Origin: Circinella umbellata | Lineage: Eukaryota; Mucoromycota; Mucoromycetes; Mucorales; Lichtheimiaceae | Length of the DNA: 64,000 nucleotides | Direction: 5' to 3' | Assembly (NCBI GenBank): GCA_025093555.1 | Contig: JAIWNF010000045.1 | Span: forward strand, 310,001 to 374,000 | Shown here: positions 23,378-35,466 of the stretch, piece by piece | Layout of the letters: every line of letters starts with the position of its first letter | Position numbering within the stretch: the first letter of the stretch is position 1 | Notes under the pieces: generated by a model | Seen by the model: the letters and a program-made list of their open reading frames with translations, nothing else | Told to the model about the DNA's origin: nothing | The model's database searches: none | Program-made: the position numbers and the translations under genes

Positions 23378-24867
23378 CTTTGATAAAGAATAAACGTCAG
23401 TATTTGGATCAAATATAGAATGTAGGGTATTATAATTTTTTATAATAAATTATTCAATAAGGATATATAACTACTAATTATTTATTTCATTGAATTATTG
23501 TAAAATAATAATAACGAATAGTTCTACTAAATTAACTTTATTTAAATTCCATTGTGATTCATTAATAGTTTGAATATTTATTAAGAATAATAATGAAAAT
23601 AATTTATTTTAAGAATAAAAAAAGGATAAGATATCTTACAGAAAAATATTTAACAACAAGTTTAACAAGATGAAAAAAATCATCTTGTTGTTTATTCTTC
23701 ATCATATTATAAAAATTATAATGTTTTCTATTAAATATTAATTCTGTTTTTAATTTGATATAAAATAATAATTATATTAAAAAAAAAATAAAAGATTTCT
23801 AAATGACATTTTAACATTTGAAAAACAAGATGAAAAAAAATTATTGTTCTCATTAATAAAAATTATGATCTATAATCTTATTATATTAATTTTTTCTAAA
23901 AATATATATTTAGAAATCCTATATGTTGAAAAATCATTAAATTATATATTTTTATTAACAAATATTTTAATCTAATTGAGAGTTAAGGTCTCAAATAAAA
24001 ACAATAAATATTAATAAGAAATAAATAATTATTTATTTTCTTATATTTATGTTTTTTAAAAAAGAAGATTTCATTATTCATTAGAAAATACATCTCATTT
24101 TTATTTTTTATTTGTAAATTAATTTTATCAGGTTTGAAAATAAATTTTCTTTCTTTCTATAAATATATAAAGTATTATCTTTTTTTATTATTTTACATTT
24201 ATGTCTTTTATAATATAATTTCGTTTTATATTTTATATCAATTTCATTAAGATATAATGTATTTATTCCATTGATATATTAAAAATTAAATTTTTAAATT
24301 AAACATTTATTTAAAATAAAAATTGAATTTCCATTATTAAATTAAAAGATACTTAGAAAGTAAAAGTAAAGATTTTTTACATTTATTTTTAAAAGAAATT
24401 AATTAATAAAATAAAAAAAACAAATGAACCTTTGTTTTGATTAGGTGCACATAATCTATTTTATTTAATTAATGGAATCCATTTATTAAATTTTTCATTA
24501 GAAAATTTAATTCATTTTATGTTTTTTTCTTAATAAAATTAAAAAAAACAAAAAATTTGTTGGCCAACAAGAGGAGAGTATTGACCTCATTGATACTAGT
24601 TGTATACAGTTAGATGTAACTATAAAAATAAACAAAAAACAGTGTTTTTATTTATTAGAAACACACAATTGTAGACTTGTTAAAGGTAAATAAACAAATC
24701 TACAAAAACAAAAAAACAAAAAATAATTTATTTTTGTTCCTTGTATGAACCTACAAGGTTTTTTTTGCATTCTTTTATATTTAAATAATTAAAGTTAATA
24801 TGTATATTATTAAGAATAAGTTTACTATAGCGGAGTTTTAACTTGCCCTATATTCTATACTTAATCC

Positions 24868-27800
24868 CAGTATTTAGGGTTTGGGTCTGAAAAATTAAGA
24901 TTGGGTCTTGAATTAATTTTGGCTTGGGACTGAAAAATTACATGGTATTTTGCAGCGGCGACATAGAAACCCCTGAAAATACCTGTGGTATTTTTCAATG
25001 CGGGTCTTATATTTGATAAACCCCACTCAATTATCAATGTATAAAGAATTATTAAAATAAAGTTTTATTTTTTTTTTTTGGCTTTTTTCTTGTATTATTT
25101 ACTTACTTCAATTAAAGTTATCATGTCTTCATCTTCAACTATCAACAATCGTAATCAATCATATCTTGAAAACGAGGTCAAGGAGGCTATGGAGAAGCAC
25201 CTTGGAAGTTTGTCTTTGAATACAAAAAATTTATATAAATTGCGTCAAGCTCACTGGGAGGTTCGTTATAGTTTTTCTCTGATTGTTATTTTAATATAAA
25301 AAAATTTATTACTTGATAATTTATGCATTTTTCTATGATATTTTTTTTATGATGTAATAATGTAGGAGTGGTGTTCCAAACAAGAATTTGAAGATGGAAA
25401 CACCGTCAGTGAAGCCAAACTTGTTGCTTTCTTGAGAGAAGTATCAAGAACTGGCAATATAAAAAACAAGAGATCCAAATTGCCAGATGGTAAAGCTAAG
25501 CGATTGGGAAAAGAATCCTTAGCAGGATATGCCAAGGCCGTTGGAGCGTTACAAACTGTTCAAGCAGCCGTCCTTGGCAACAAAAATCCAGCAGCTCGTG
25601 GTACTCTTGTCAAAAACCTTCTCAGTGACTATGATCGAGAAAATGCAATTAGACGAAGAGTTGAATATGAAGATCGTGGTACCAATAGTCTCAACGATGG
25701 ATATACTCTAGATGAATTGAGACTTATTTCTCGATACCAATTCAATCGCAACACAGCACATCATCTACGTAACCGATTGGATTTCCTTTTGGGTCATGCT
25801 ATCCTTGGTCGTGGTGAAACCAAGCGGATGATGCAATTGCCTGATCTGTTTTCTACTGAACTTGCTGATGAAGGTCCCTCTAAATGTATTTCACTTGTTA
25901 TAACGATGAATAAGGGTAAAATGAACCAGCATGGGCGTTTAGAATATGGTGCTGCCATACGACACCGCAGTGTAGAAGTATGCCCATTAGGCACAATGGC
26001 CTTTCATTTCTTTTGCAGGTGGCACATGGAAAATGAACCATTCCCTGAGTTCATGACACGTCAAAATTGGTACGACATCCATGTTCTGAAAGGATCTGAT
26101 CGTACCAAACCTATAATATATAATACTCAGCGGGATGGGTATATGGAAGCTTTAAATGCTGTTGGTGTTAACTCAAGCAAAATAACACATATTAATCGAG
26201 GAAGTGCTCTTCGTGCGATTGCGGACCAAGACGTTCCTGACAATGAGCAACGGCGGATTGGGAGATGGGGCTCTGATAGAATGGTAGGGTGCTACCTGAC
26301 AAGCTTGCCAAAGCAAGCTATGCGTGCGTTAGGTGGCTTTTACTCGCAAAAAGCTGGTGCTTTCTGGTTGCCACGTTCAGCAATAGACCCACCACAGGAG
26401 TTGCAAAGACTTATTTTTCCCAAGATAGAATATTGGGAAACTATGTTTGAACGTGGTGCCGTACAAAAAGATTTGGCTGGTCCAAATTTTTTGGTACTTT
26501 TGAAGTATTTACGCATTGTCTTCTTGCAGGTAATAACTCTTATATTTTATATACTATACATAATTGTACTATTATCAATTTATTTTACTAACGACTATTT
26601 TCAAATATTAAGGACTCTGTGGTATTGAAGCAGCAGCACCCTACTCATTTTCTGTGGAGTCATGCTATATTTGACAGCCCATTATACAAGCAATATGAGA
26701 TTGACCTCTCTTCTCAGCTTGTAAGTGTCAATGAAGCAGAAGAGCCGCTCAATGTGCAGATTGAACGGGTCTTGCCCCATCTCACCAACGTCCTGCGAGC
26801 ATCACTCGGAGATATATCGGGTGAGATTGATGGTATTAAAAACACTATCAATAATCTGAATACATCACAGCAAGCAGGATTTGCAAATGTCATGGATGCT
26901 GTAAATGGCGTTTTTTCAAGTCCACTGTACTTATCGCGAACTCCAGCAAATTCCCAAGAACAAGGTATGATCACTACAGCAAGAGAGGTACCCCAAGATA
27001 GCAGTGACCATACTTTTATACCATCATCATCTATACCATCATCATCTATACCATCATCATCTATACCATCATCATCTATACCATCATCATCTATACCATC
27101 ATCATCATCATCATCATCATCATCGCCTCCACAGTACACTTTAAATCGAAAGTTCTGTACAGTTACTGATGTATGGCGTGAATATGACCATGGAGTTGCG
27201 GGGAATCCTTCTGTTCGAAGCCTTGAAGAAAAATATAAGACAAAGTGGAGAAAGAATAGTACGGAGTCAAGGTTCTTTAGCAGAAGAAAGATAATTTACG
27301 AAGAAGTAAAGAGAATAGCAAATGATCGTCATATCTCTTTTTCTGATGCAGCACAAGCTTTGGAAGATACAAGACGCGATTTAAAAATAAGTATAGACAA
27401 ACTAACCAAAAAAATATCAGAACAACATAAAGAACGACAGTGATTTCTTTTTATTATTATTTCAATTGCTCATTTCTCATTACTGTACTTTCAATTATTA
27501 AGCTCCAATATTTCATTATCCACTCTCCCAATTACTACATATTACTTACATACATACAACTTTACATAGTCCATACAATCGCAGCAAAACAAATTTACAA
27601 AAAAAAAAAAAAAACAATTTTACAAAAAAACATAAACACAAACACAAACAAAAACACAAACAAAAAACATTGAGTGTTACATCTCTTCCTCTCTTTTCCT
27701 CTTTTCCTCTTTTCCTCTTTCGCTTTTCCTATTTCTTATATTTTCTTTATCAATATAACAACTTTATTATTATTAAAATACTATTCTCATTATATTAAAT

Positions 27801-29114
27801 AAACCAGTACCAGAAGTGTTTTTATTTACAAGAAATAATAATTAAGTTTACCTTTGTCCATTTTTACTTGAAATTGGATTCGGATTAAAAAAAATAGATA
27901 CTAAAATATTTAGTATAAATAGGATAGTTTCTTCTCTTCCTTGCAAAATAACAATTCTTTCACACTCTTCATTTTATTTGAAATAAACTCTTTTCCTGGC
28001 TACGTACGTACATATTTGACCTATCGAATTTCTTGGAAATAAACCGCCCTTTATTTCTTTTTCTCTTGGATCTTCAACTCGGAATTTATTATAATTTCTT
28101 TTTATTCTATTAAAAATGATCCGAACGGGCCGTAACAACACAACTTCACTATATTCTTTTTATTTAGATATTTGAAAAAAATGATATTTTCAGATCTTTG
28201 TATCTTTAATCTGCATAAAGCTTTTTTCACTTTATCATCCTCAAGACTTTTAACTTTTTCCTGAATTATGTATTTTACTAAAAAGTAATAAAAATATTTC
28301 ATGGTCTATTAAACTGTTCATTCTATACAAACTGCATATAAAATGAAGAGATTTTAATCTGAAAGTTAGATTAAAGAATTTGATAGTTTATTCCATACGT
28401 AATAATATTCGAAAACTTCCTTCGAAGTGGTTTTAGCTGACATCCGATAGTACCTACGATAGTCCAAATTTTTAAGAAAAGGAGTAGCTTTGTACACGTG
28501 ATAAATTATTTTTGATTTGCATGAAACAGCCATCTCAACCAGCAACGAAAATATTTGTTGATGTGGTCTAGCTAGTTGTTCAAGTTTGGTAAAAGTTCCC
28601 AGTACTTAAAAAGTACAAGTTATAAAGAGAAGCACCAAAGAAAGCAAGTGCTGTTATATTAGAGTCATTTTTTTATTATATCTTCCTGTTTTCACATTTT
28701 GAAAGCAATATTCTACATTCTGATGGTTAGCTTCTGTGGCTTCCAACATGCCATAAAGATTCCATTTCGTGAATGTTGAAAGTAAATCAGACATAAAATT
28801 TTCTTCTGTATATCTGTCGGGTTATGCTTAAAAACACTTTCCCAGCATTGAGATGTTATGATCGTACTGGTAAAAAAAAAGCAATGTACGATGTCCAGGA
28901 CAAATTTTGGAAGGTTTACTAAATATTGACCAAAGTGAACATGGACAACCTCAGAAACTTATATTTTATTAAGTGAATTTATTCACAATTTTAATTTTTT
29001 TTTCAGGAACAGACTCAACAGAGGAAATTTCATTGTGGGTCTGAAGTCCTGCTAAATTTATCGGACCTTGGTCTCAGACCCACTGTGAGCGTTGAAAATA
29101 CCCACACAGTATTT
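24868..29114 (+). mobile_element. Crypton, right-arm copy
   Basis: Mirror of the left-arm element, with AAATACTG (as CAGTATTT) at 24868-24875 and 29107-29114. The short palindromes are at 24976-24994 and 29095-29115. It carries the recombinase gene 25123-27443. No substitution was noticed between the two copies apart from a homopolymer length change downstream of the gene. Confidence 0.65.
25123..27443 (+). CDS. Crypton tyrosine recombinase with GCR1_C domain, right-arm copy
   Basis: Exons 25123-25260, 25366-26529 and 26613-27443 join to 710 residues identical to the left-arm copy. The candidate catalytic Arg, Lys, HINR, Trp and Tyr are all present, as are the Ser-repeat linker and the C-terminal GCR1_C domain. 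It is transcribed away from the centre of the palindrome, as is the left copy, so the two genes are divergent. A fully open frame across three exons in both copies contrasts with the dead genes around them, which suggests recent arrival or recent duplication of the Crypton. Confidence 0.85.
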
Positions 29115-29147
29115 TGATAATGGCTATTAAATTTATAAAATACTTAC

Positions 29148-29315
29148 TGTTCAAAATTACATGCCAATGCAAACTTTTCCATTTGTTTCTCTACTTTTCT
29201 ACCACTCGCCAATGTCCACATTTCATTTTCATTTTTTCTTAATGCCTCATATCTTGATTTTATTACATTTTTATCATCTGCAGTTAACTTTTTGGTGTTG
29301 GATGAGGCAGTGGAC
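29148..29315 (-). pseudogene. Exon of repeat-family gene, right arm
   Basis: Mirror of 7368-7535, with the same splice signals and frame (TLASGRKVEKQMEKFALACNFE). It is separated from its continuation in B2 by the right-arm Crypton. Confidence 0.55.
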
Positions 29316-29406
29316 TATAAACACAAACAAATTATTAGTTTTCTTTATATCAGAATTAAAATGATAAAGGAGATCTCATTGTTATGAATTTAATAGCTTC
29401 TCACCA

Positions 29407-30816
29407 TTGATGATATTGTTTCTTCTTCTTCTTCTTCTTCTCTTCTTATTCTCTTCTTCTTCTCCTTCTTCTTCTCCTTCTTCTGCTACTGCTTCTCCTT
29501 CTGTGCTATTATATTCTTCTTTAAGCAACTCTTCTTTGATTTCTTGCTAATTTGGCTCTTTCTTTAAATATTTCTATAAAACACAGTAAAGAGATTAATT
29601 CAAATAGCCCTGTTATTTGTTTCCAGGGAAATGGTTACTATACTATCAGCATAGTCTTGCTTAGTTGCTTGCTTTAATTTATCTCCTGCCTGCACGATGG
29701 TTTCTAACAAATTTTTCGATCAATTTTATCTTTGATCAAAATCTTTGAAACTGTTATATGCAAATCATCCATTTTCGTCAGACGATTTGGAACACGTACG
29801 ATTTTTGCTATTGTTTCAGAAAGCTTCTTTGCATGATCTCTAAATTTTGGACCATTCAATTTTAAAGTCACGAAGAAATAATCTCCATAAAGATACAAGT
29901 GCATGCATCATTATTTTTGATAATTCTTCTTGCTCAACTGAGCCTTGGATCCGCATTATAAAATTATTTCTACCTCTAATTATACGAATTTGCGCTAATG
30001 AAAAATGCTCTACTATGGCAATGACAGCTTCACAGTTGGCTTATAATAAAGTTTATTAGTTATATTAATAAACCAAACATTATCATAAAACAATTCTTTC
30101 TTTTTTTTTGCTATTTCTCTTAACCCCTTTCTCTTTTCATTTTTACACACAAATCTTCTGATCTTTATTTTTCATATTTACCTTCATCACAAAAAAGTTG
30201 TGCTGACTGTTGTGGAAGCTTCACTTTAAACTCTAAACGCAGTTTATCTACATAAACTTTTCCTGGTGAACAACCATATTTTTTGATTACCTCATCACAA
30301 TACTTATGCTTTAAATCATTATCATCATCCATTATTGGTTTTTCAGGAGCAGTGACATAACTGGAAACTGATGATAAATCGCTATTGATAATAGCATTAT
30401 TATCGACTTCATTATTTGTAGTGAAAGGCTTTTTACTTTTATATTGAGGTTTTAATTTGAACGTGTCATTCTCGTTGTCCTGTTTTTTTCTCTTGTGAAT
30501 TAGAGTGTCATTATACATCAAATCTTCAGGAACACCGAAATATTTTGCTAAGTGTATCTTTTGTGATCGTTCCTGCTCACTATGAAGTTTTAATGTTTTT
30601 TAATGAACGTTATAATTAGTTGCGTAATTATTAGAAGAGCATACACGCTGTTGTTTTGAATATCACTGTTCTTCATATACTGTTGGTTGTATCGGAGTAG
30701 TTGGAAGAGGAAAAGGAGGTGGACGAGAAGAGAAATTGAAATGTGGTGAAAATGAAGGAAGCGATTGTGAAAACGGTATTTGTTGTTGTTGTTGTTGAGA
30801 AGGAGGATTGTAAAAC
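29407..30816 (-). pseudogene. Degenerate unidentified gene fragment (right arm)
   Basis: Mirror of 5861-7276 with the same stops and frameshifts; the CAA repeat is two units shorter. Just outside its 5' edge the bases on the minus strand read caacaatag, a good splice acceptor directly abutting GTTTTACAATCC. A donor-like aaag|gtatgc lies at about 30892, after a short ATG-led frame (MDFCVLINHGPNREIHEM). The fragment may therefore be in its original context on this side only. Confidence 0.5.
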
Positions 30817-31924
30817 CTATTGTTGTATCCAACACATATTATTCATAAAGATAATTATTTGTCATTCTAATTATTAAAGTATAGCATACCTTTAATTATG
30901 CTTTGCTGACATTTCGTGTATTTCCCTATTTGGACCATGATTTATAAGAACACAGAAGTCCATCTTCTATAATGATATAAGGTTACAGCTGCGTAGATAT
31001 ATCATATCGTCAACCGCTCAAAGTCGAATCTTATATTCATTAATCTTATATTCATAATTCATACGGCCATGACAGATATAAATCTTACGTATACACATAT
31101 CAATATATCCCACTGATAATAAGATTCATATAAATAGAGATAATATTTTATTTTTTATTAAACTTCAGTTCAATTATCATTCTTTTGGGTCTTGTTGACT
31201 TTTTAACGTCTCTTCTATTTCACTAAATTTCTATTGATATAACACCAGTCAAGATACACTCGTCATCATGGTAGTTCGTACCTCTCTTACTGATTGATTT
31301 CTACAGTCAAATTGTTCAAAATATCGTATTATGGTCTGCAACTAGAAAAAAATTGAGTTCTGTTTTAAACCAAACGTCGTCTAAGAAAAAGAAACTAATA
31401 TAATAATTAATAAACCAAAGAAGACAGACGTATCGATCACATTTGTTTGCTTTCCAGGGTCAACTTAGACATAAGCATTGTTTATACCTGTTTTTTGAAG
31501 TTCGACAGTTTTGAAAGCACAAAAGTCTTTCTAATTAACAATGAAACCAAAAGGTGCAGTTTAATATTTTTTGGACAGTGCTGATTTTTGATCTACTTTT
31601 ATTTCATTAATATTGCCACGATCTTTGACTCAATTGGTGTAAAAATAAATATTTTCCAGAACTTCAGAGGTATCAATCAGCAAGAGCCGTGTGGGATCAC
31701 CAAAAAATGTATTATAACATTTATTTATCAGGGTCGGCTTCTTGAAATTGATTTTATATAAGGCATACTTGCAGCAGTATGAAACTTAAAACCAAGCATT
31801 ATGCCCTCTAAATTATTTTTTATTGGCTGGAGGCAGCCCAAGACACATTCTTCTTTTCTTTTCTATTGATAACTTTACAATAATAACGATTTTATAATTT
31901 ATACACTTGCAAAAATAAATAAAT
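30817..31924. other. AT-rich flank of the palindrome, possible first exon
   Basis: No complete gene. On the minus strand a short ATG-led frame at about 30970-30900 ends in TAA just before a donor-like site and could be a decayed first exon of the fragment in the right arm. The rest shows no coding signal that I can defend. Confidence 0.35.
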
Positions 31925-33209
31925 ATTTTTGTTATATTATTAAAACATGGCTGTAAAAAAGCTATATGGTGCATTTCACTTGTAATCGCCAATAATTAGT
32001 AATCTGTGTTACAATTATTACCGGTACATAACTTAGAATCACTTTTATAGCATAATAAAGTCAAGTAGGTATCTTATTCTAATCCTTTAAATAAGTTCTA
32101 CTTCTTCTTTTGTAGGATTATCATGTGATAATATGTTCTAATGAAACACTAGTATATATCAATAAGCTCAAGCAGACAGATACATTAGATTGCTCAACAG
32201 TGTTATATTATAGCTTAGAATTGACTCCTCGACCCTATTGTAGATTTTTTTTCTTGCTATCGTAGTGGTGCTTTGAATAAAACCAAAATCAAAAAGCTTT
32301 TCTACCTAGTATTACATCGCCTTTAGTATTAATTATTTACAAAATCAATTCTGCAATTGATAGTAGTATGATTAGCGCTTAGAATTCTTCATTTTTTTTT
32401 ATTCTTCTTCAATTAATAGGAAAAATAACCATGTACAGTGCACTACTGTAATAAATTTCCAACGTATGAGGAATATAGTACAGTTTATTTGTTTGATCAT
32501 TAATATTAAAAGCAGCAAATTTATCAAATATATGTATATTTTTTAATTGACTAAAAATTCGTTTCTATAGTTTCTTACCTTTAGATTATGGTCTCAGATT
32601 CCAATATTGTGATACTGTGTTAGAGCTCATTCTAAGATTTTCACCTACTACCGGTATCACGTGATTTGCTTCACCTATGCTTGAGAACTACGATATGTAG
32701 TCCTTTACCTTTCAATTTTATGTCTTGCCCAGCCAAAATGGTCGAAATTTGGCTTTGACCGACCAACTTTGACAAACTTCAACAACTTTCTAAACTTTAA
32801 TAATTGTTTAAAATAGGCTTAAAGATGATACTTAAGTGTGGATTTACAAAATATTTATCTAGTGTGAAGCTGAAGCCTCTAGAAATTAATGACAAATTAT
32901 TGGCGATTACAAGTGAAATGCACCATACGAGATTAAAAAGCGAGTGCTTGTTTTTGATTGTGGGAGCGCGTAATCCACAATAAGCCAGTGTTTATAATTT
33001 GTTTGGGTTGTTCAAGTATTTATTGTTTATACACACTAGGTAGGTACTCTTTCTATACTTTTATTTTTATACAAACAAAAGTATAATAAGTTATTGAAGA
33101 CTCTCTCTCTCTCTCTCTCTCTTATATATATTTATATATCACATATATTTTGTTCGCTCAATTAGTATGCATAAACGGTTTGACGATCCATTGAAATAGA
33201 TGGAGGTAT
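31925..33209 (+). pseudogene. ArfGAP pseudogene (exon 1, intron 1, exon 2), split by an inserted element
   Basis: Before and after the insert at 31967-32925, the sequence aligns to the start of the intact ArfGAP gene at 36940-37280: the leader ttattaaaaNatggctg, the exon 1 stretch around TGATTGTGG..CCACAAT, a CT-rich intron, and the exon 2 stretch GTTCGCTCAATTAGTATG to GATGGAGGTA. Substitutions and stops (for example CAATAA where the gene has CAATGG) make it non-functional. Intron 1 is retained, so it arose by DNA duplication and not from a spliced mRNA. It ends abruptly near 33209, where repeat-family sequence begins. Confidence 0.8.
31967..32925. mobile_element. 959-bp non-autonomous inverted-repeat transposon (TA target duplication)
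   Basis: Terminal inverted repeats of about 31 bp match perfectly, starting TGGTGCATTTCACTTGTAAT at the left and complementary at the right. The element is flanked by TA on both sides (31965-31966 and 32926-32927). The paralogous intact ArfGAP sequence reads aactaTAcgagatt at the same place with a single TA, confirming the pre-insertion site and the TA duplication. No open frame codes for a transposase. TA targets and simple inverted repeats fit the Tc1/mariner group, probably as a deleted or MITE-like member. Confidence 0.85.
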
Positions 33210-33221
33210 CAATCAAATAGT

Positions 33222-33714
33222 GTAGGCTGGAAACAAAAGTAAAATATCCAAATTCGACGAATCAAAGATTGTCGTTACATTCGGAGAAAAAGCAAGTAAA
33301 GCAATATCAAGTCAATTAAACGGTAATCGCACTGTGGCGACAGTGAACCCGATAAAAAAAAGAAGTTGGAACCAACGTAGACTTGTTGTTTGGCGACATA
33401 AATAAAGATTTAGGTACAGGAGAAGCAGAACGTTACAGTGACATTAATGGTACAAAAAGTTTGGAGGAGGCGGGCATGAAGTTGCCAAAAACTATGAAAG
33501 GGATGTTTATAAGTTTGTTGGAAGATCAACCGCAGTTATTGCGCGGATTAAAGGCTTATGGATACATACTCACTGGTTAGTAAAAAAAACAAAAAACAAA
33601 AAAAAAGAGGCCAAACGCGTACTTTACTCATTATATAATTAGTACATTATCGTGTATAAATCTCCACTTTTATCTTTTGATTATCGAATCACCAGGTGAT
33701 TTTGTTACTCGTGT
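33222..33714 (+). pseudogene. Diverged fifth copy of the repeat-family gene
   Basis: From gtaggctgg at 33222 the sequence matches the core units at lower identity. A large part of the unit is absent: the text jumps from ccaaat to the GAATCAAAGATTG region. The frame 33383-33580 reads LLFGDINKDLGTGEAERYSDINGTK...MKLPKT...GYILTG. A 1-bp loss in an A run near 33355 breaks the frame upstream. Where the core copies carry the TAA at 14211, this copy has a sense codon (TCACTG), so it descends from a less damaged relative. Confidence 0.7.
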
Positions 33715-33715
33715 A

Positions 33716-35466
33716 TCACTGGTTATGCCAAGATTCAATAAGATTATTTGTGTGAAAATGAATACCCTATTATGATTGAAGGATTAGATGAAAAAAACTT
33801 ATAAATATAGTTGCTTTAATAATATTACATACCTCTCGCCACGCCTTACTCCACTTTCCTCTTCTAGGATAATAATAATCAAACATATATGTATAAAACG
33901 TTATATCTTCAACAAGGTAACACTGTCTGAATTCGTTCCACTTTACATTAAATTCTTCTGGACTCTTTGCATACATCAATGAACTTAAATAAACAGGAGC
34001 TTTTTTACGTAAAGCTTTAGAATCTGCAGTACTAATCGAGCTTTTGATCTATCAATGATCTGTTAAAGAAAATGTGCATGTATACAAGCAAAAAATTATT
34101 TAAGTTAGTAACATACCTGTTCAACTTTTTTTTTCCTATGCTCGTCGAATATGCCAATGACAAACTAGAACTTGGACTTCTGTACCAAACGTAGACAAAA
34201 TAGCATCCATTTCTGTTACACTACAATCGATCATAATACGTTTAGGATAAAACCACATTCAAACTTAAGCCATGAGAGCCAACGACTAATAGTATATGAA
34301 GATTCTGAATTCATAATAAAGAAAGCAACTGGACAACCTTTGTTCGTTACATCACTCTTAGTAACAAGCGAAAAAAAATAACAATCACTACGGTCAGACA
34401 AAAAGGATACATGTGTTTTATGTGTAGAATCGAGGTTAATATCCTCTTGTTTCAATAATATCTGTGTAAAAGAACATTAGTAAAAGAGCATAAATCAAAA
34501 CTAATATAAATCAAAAACAATACACAAATTCATATCTTTCCTGGCACGAAGCGACTCACGCAACCATTAATAATTCTTTCTTGGAACCATTAGCTTTTTT
34601 GTCAGCTTCAGATGAATTAATAATTTCAAATAACGTATCATAACCTTTTTCTTTAAGGATATCAATTCACCCTTGGGTGCTTTGTTTATCAAATCGATGT
34701 TTTCTTGAAATATTATTTAAACGTTGTTGGATTTGATCTACATTATCATGACAATGTACACGGAGAGCTGGTGGCATTTTCAAAACGTTTGGATCTACAT
34801 TTATTTCATTTTCAAACTAATCAAACAGCAAGTTAAATATCGCGTAATAACTGCCAGTCCATTCTGTACCACAAGGAAGCGACCACATACCTATTGGCAA
34901 AGGTCATCTTAGTCTTCCATTTAATAAATATTAAATTTTAACCTAGATATCGCATCATAGATGACCACACATTTAAGCATGACGACAACTGTAATAAATC
35001 TTTCATTCCTCTCCAATCTTTCTTTTCTTCAACATGTTTTTCAATCCAATTTTTAACATCAAATGGAAGTCTTGATTCTTTAATATGGCCATCATGCATC
35101 TATTTATACGTTACTTCAATGTTACCATCAACAGCACGTTAATTTTTGCAGTACAACCAGTGTGTTTTGATAAATTGTTCAATGTTTTTCGGTTGCTGGA
35201 GGGGCGGAGGACGATTTACAGCTATGATTACAAACGTACAAAAGAGACCAATCAATTTTTTTTCTGGGACCAGGAGTGTCTTTTGTAAATGAAGTTGAAA
35301 AAGCTGCAGTTGAGGTTGCGGTTTTTTTCTTGTTCCAAGTCGCATGGCAAGAAGCTTTTTTATTAAACCATTTATTAAAATTATATTCATTTTGAAAAGT
35401 TAGCTCCATCTTGGAACTGACCCAGTCAACAGGAGGTTCGTTTGCATACAATATAAAGTGTGCCAT
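33716..35466 (-). pseudogene. Degenerate MULE-type transposase
   Basis: On the minus strand the N-terminal part starts at ATG 35466 (MAHFILYANEPPVDW...) and contains a FAR1-like LLYVCNHSCKSS stretch. Further on come the transposase blocks LDSTHKTHVSFLSD...GCPVAFFIMNSES, then IDCSVTEMDAILSTF...VLVCHWHIRRA, then a helical part with SPEEFNVKWNEF, and finally TNNLIESWHNQ. These match the MULE DDE arrangement: Asp in DSTHKT, Asp in IDCS, the CHWH motif, and a later acidic residue. Many stops and frameshifts separate the blocks. The reading ends abruptly at about 33716, where it meets the repeat-family fragment in opposite orientation. Confidence 0.75.

Larger units (their letters stand above)
21881..24165 (-). 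repeat. Core repeat B2 (inverted)
   Basis: Reverse complement of A1; positions sum with A1 to 36684. It continues without a break into the right outer arm, as A1 does with the left arm. Confidence 0.9.
5861..30816. repeat. 25-kb nested palindrome (outer boundary of the inverted repeat)
   Basis: Sequence read inward from 5861 matches the reverse complement read inward from 30816. Paired coordinates sum to 36684 over 9241-14100, to 36683 near 6160-8580 and to 36677 at the outer end. The two arms therefore differ only by a 1-bp change in a homopolymer and an 8-versus-6 difference in a CAA repeat. Both ends begin with GTTTTACAATCC. Flanking DNA is unique and different on each side, and I see no target-site duplication. 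Inside are two Cryptons, four copies of a dead gene segment and two copies of a spacer X. No transposase or terminal repeat that would move the whole block was recognised. Confidence 0.9.

Noticed and set aside
5861..30816. Giant Maverick/Starship-type transposon
   Set aside because: No polymerase, capsid, DUF3435 captain or cargo genes; the only recombinase belongs to the nested 4-kb Cryptons, and there is no target duplication at the outer ends.
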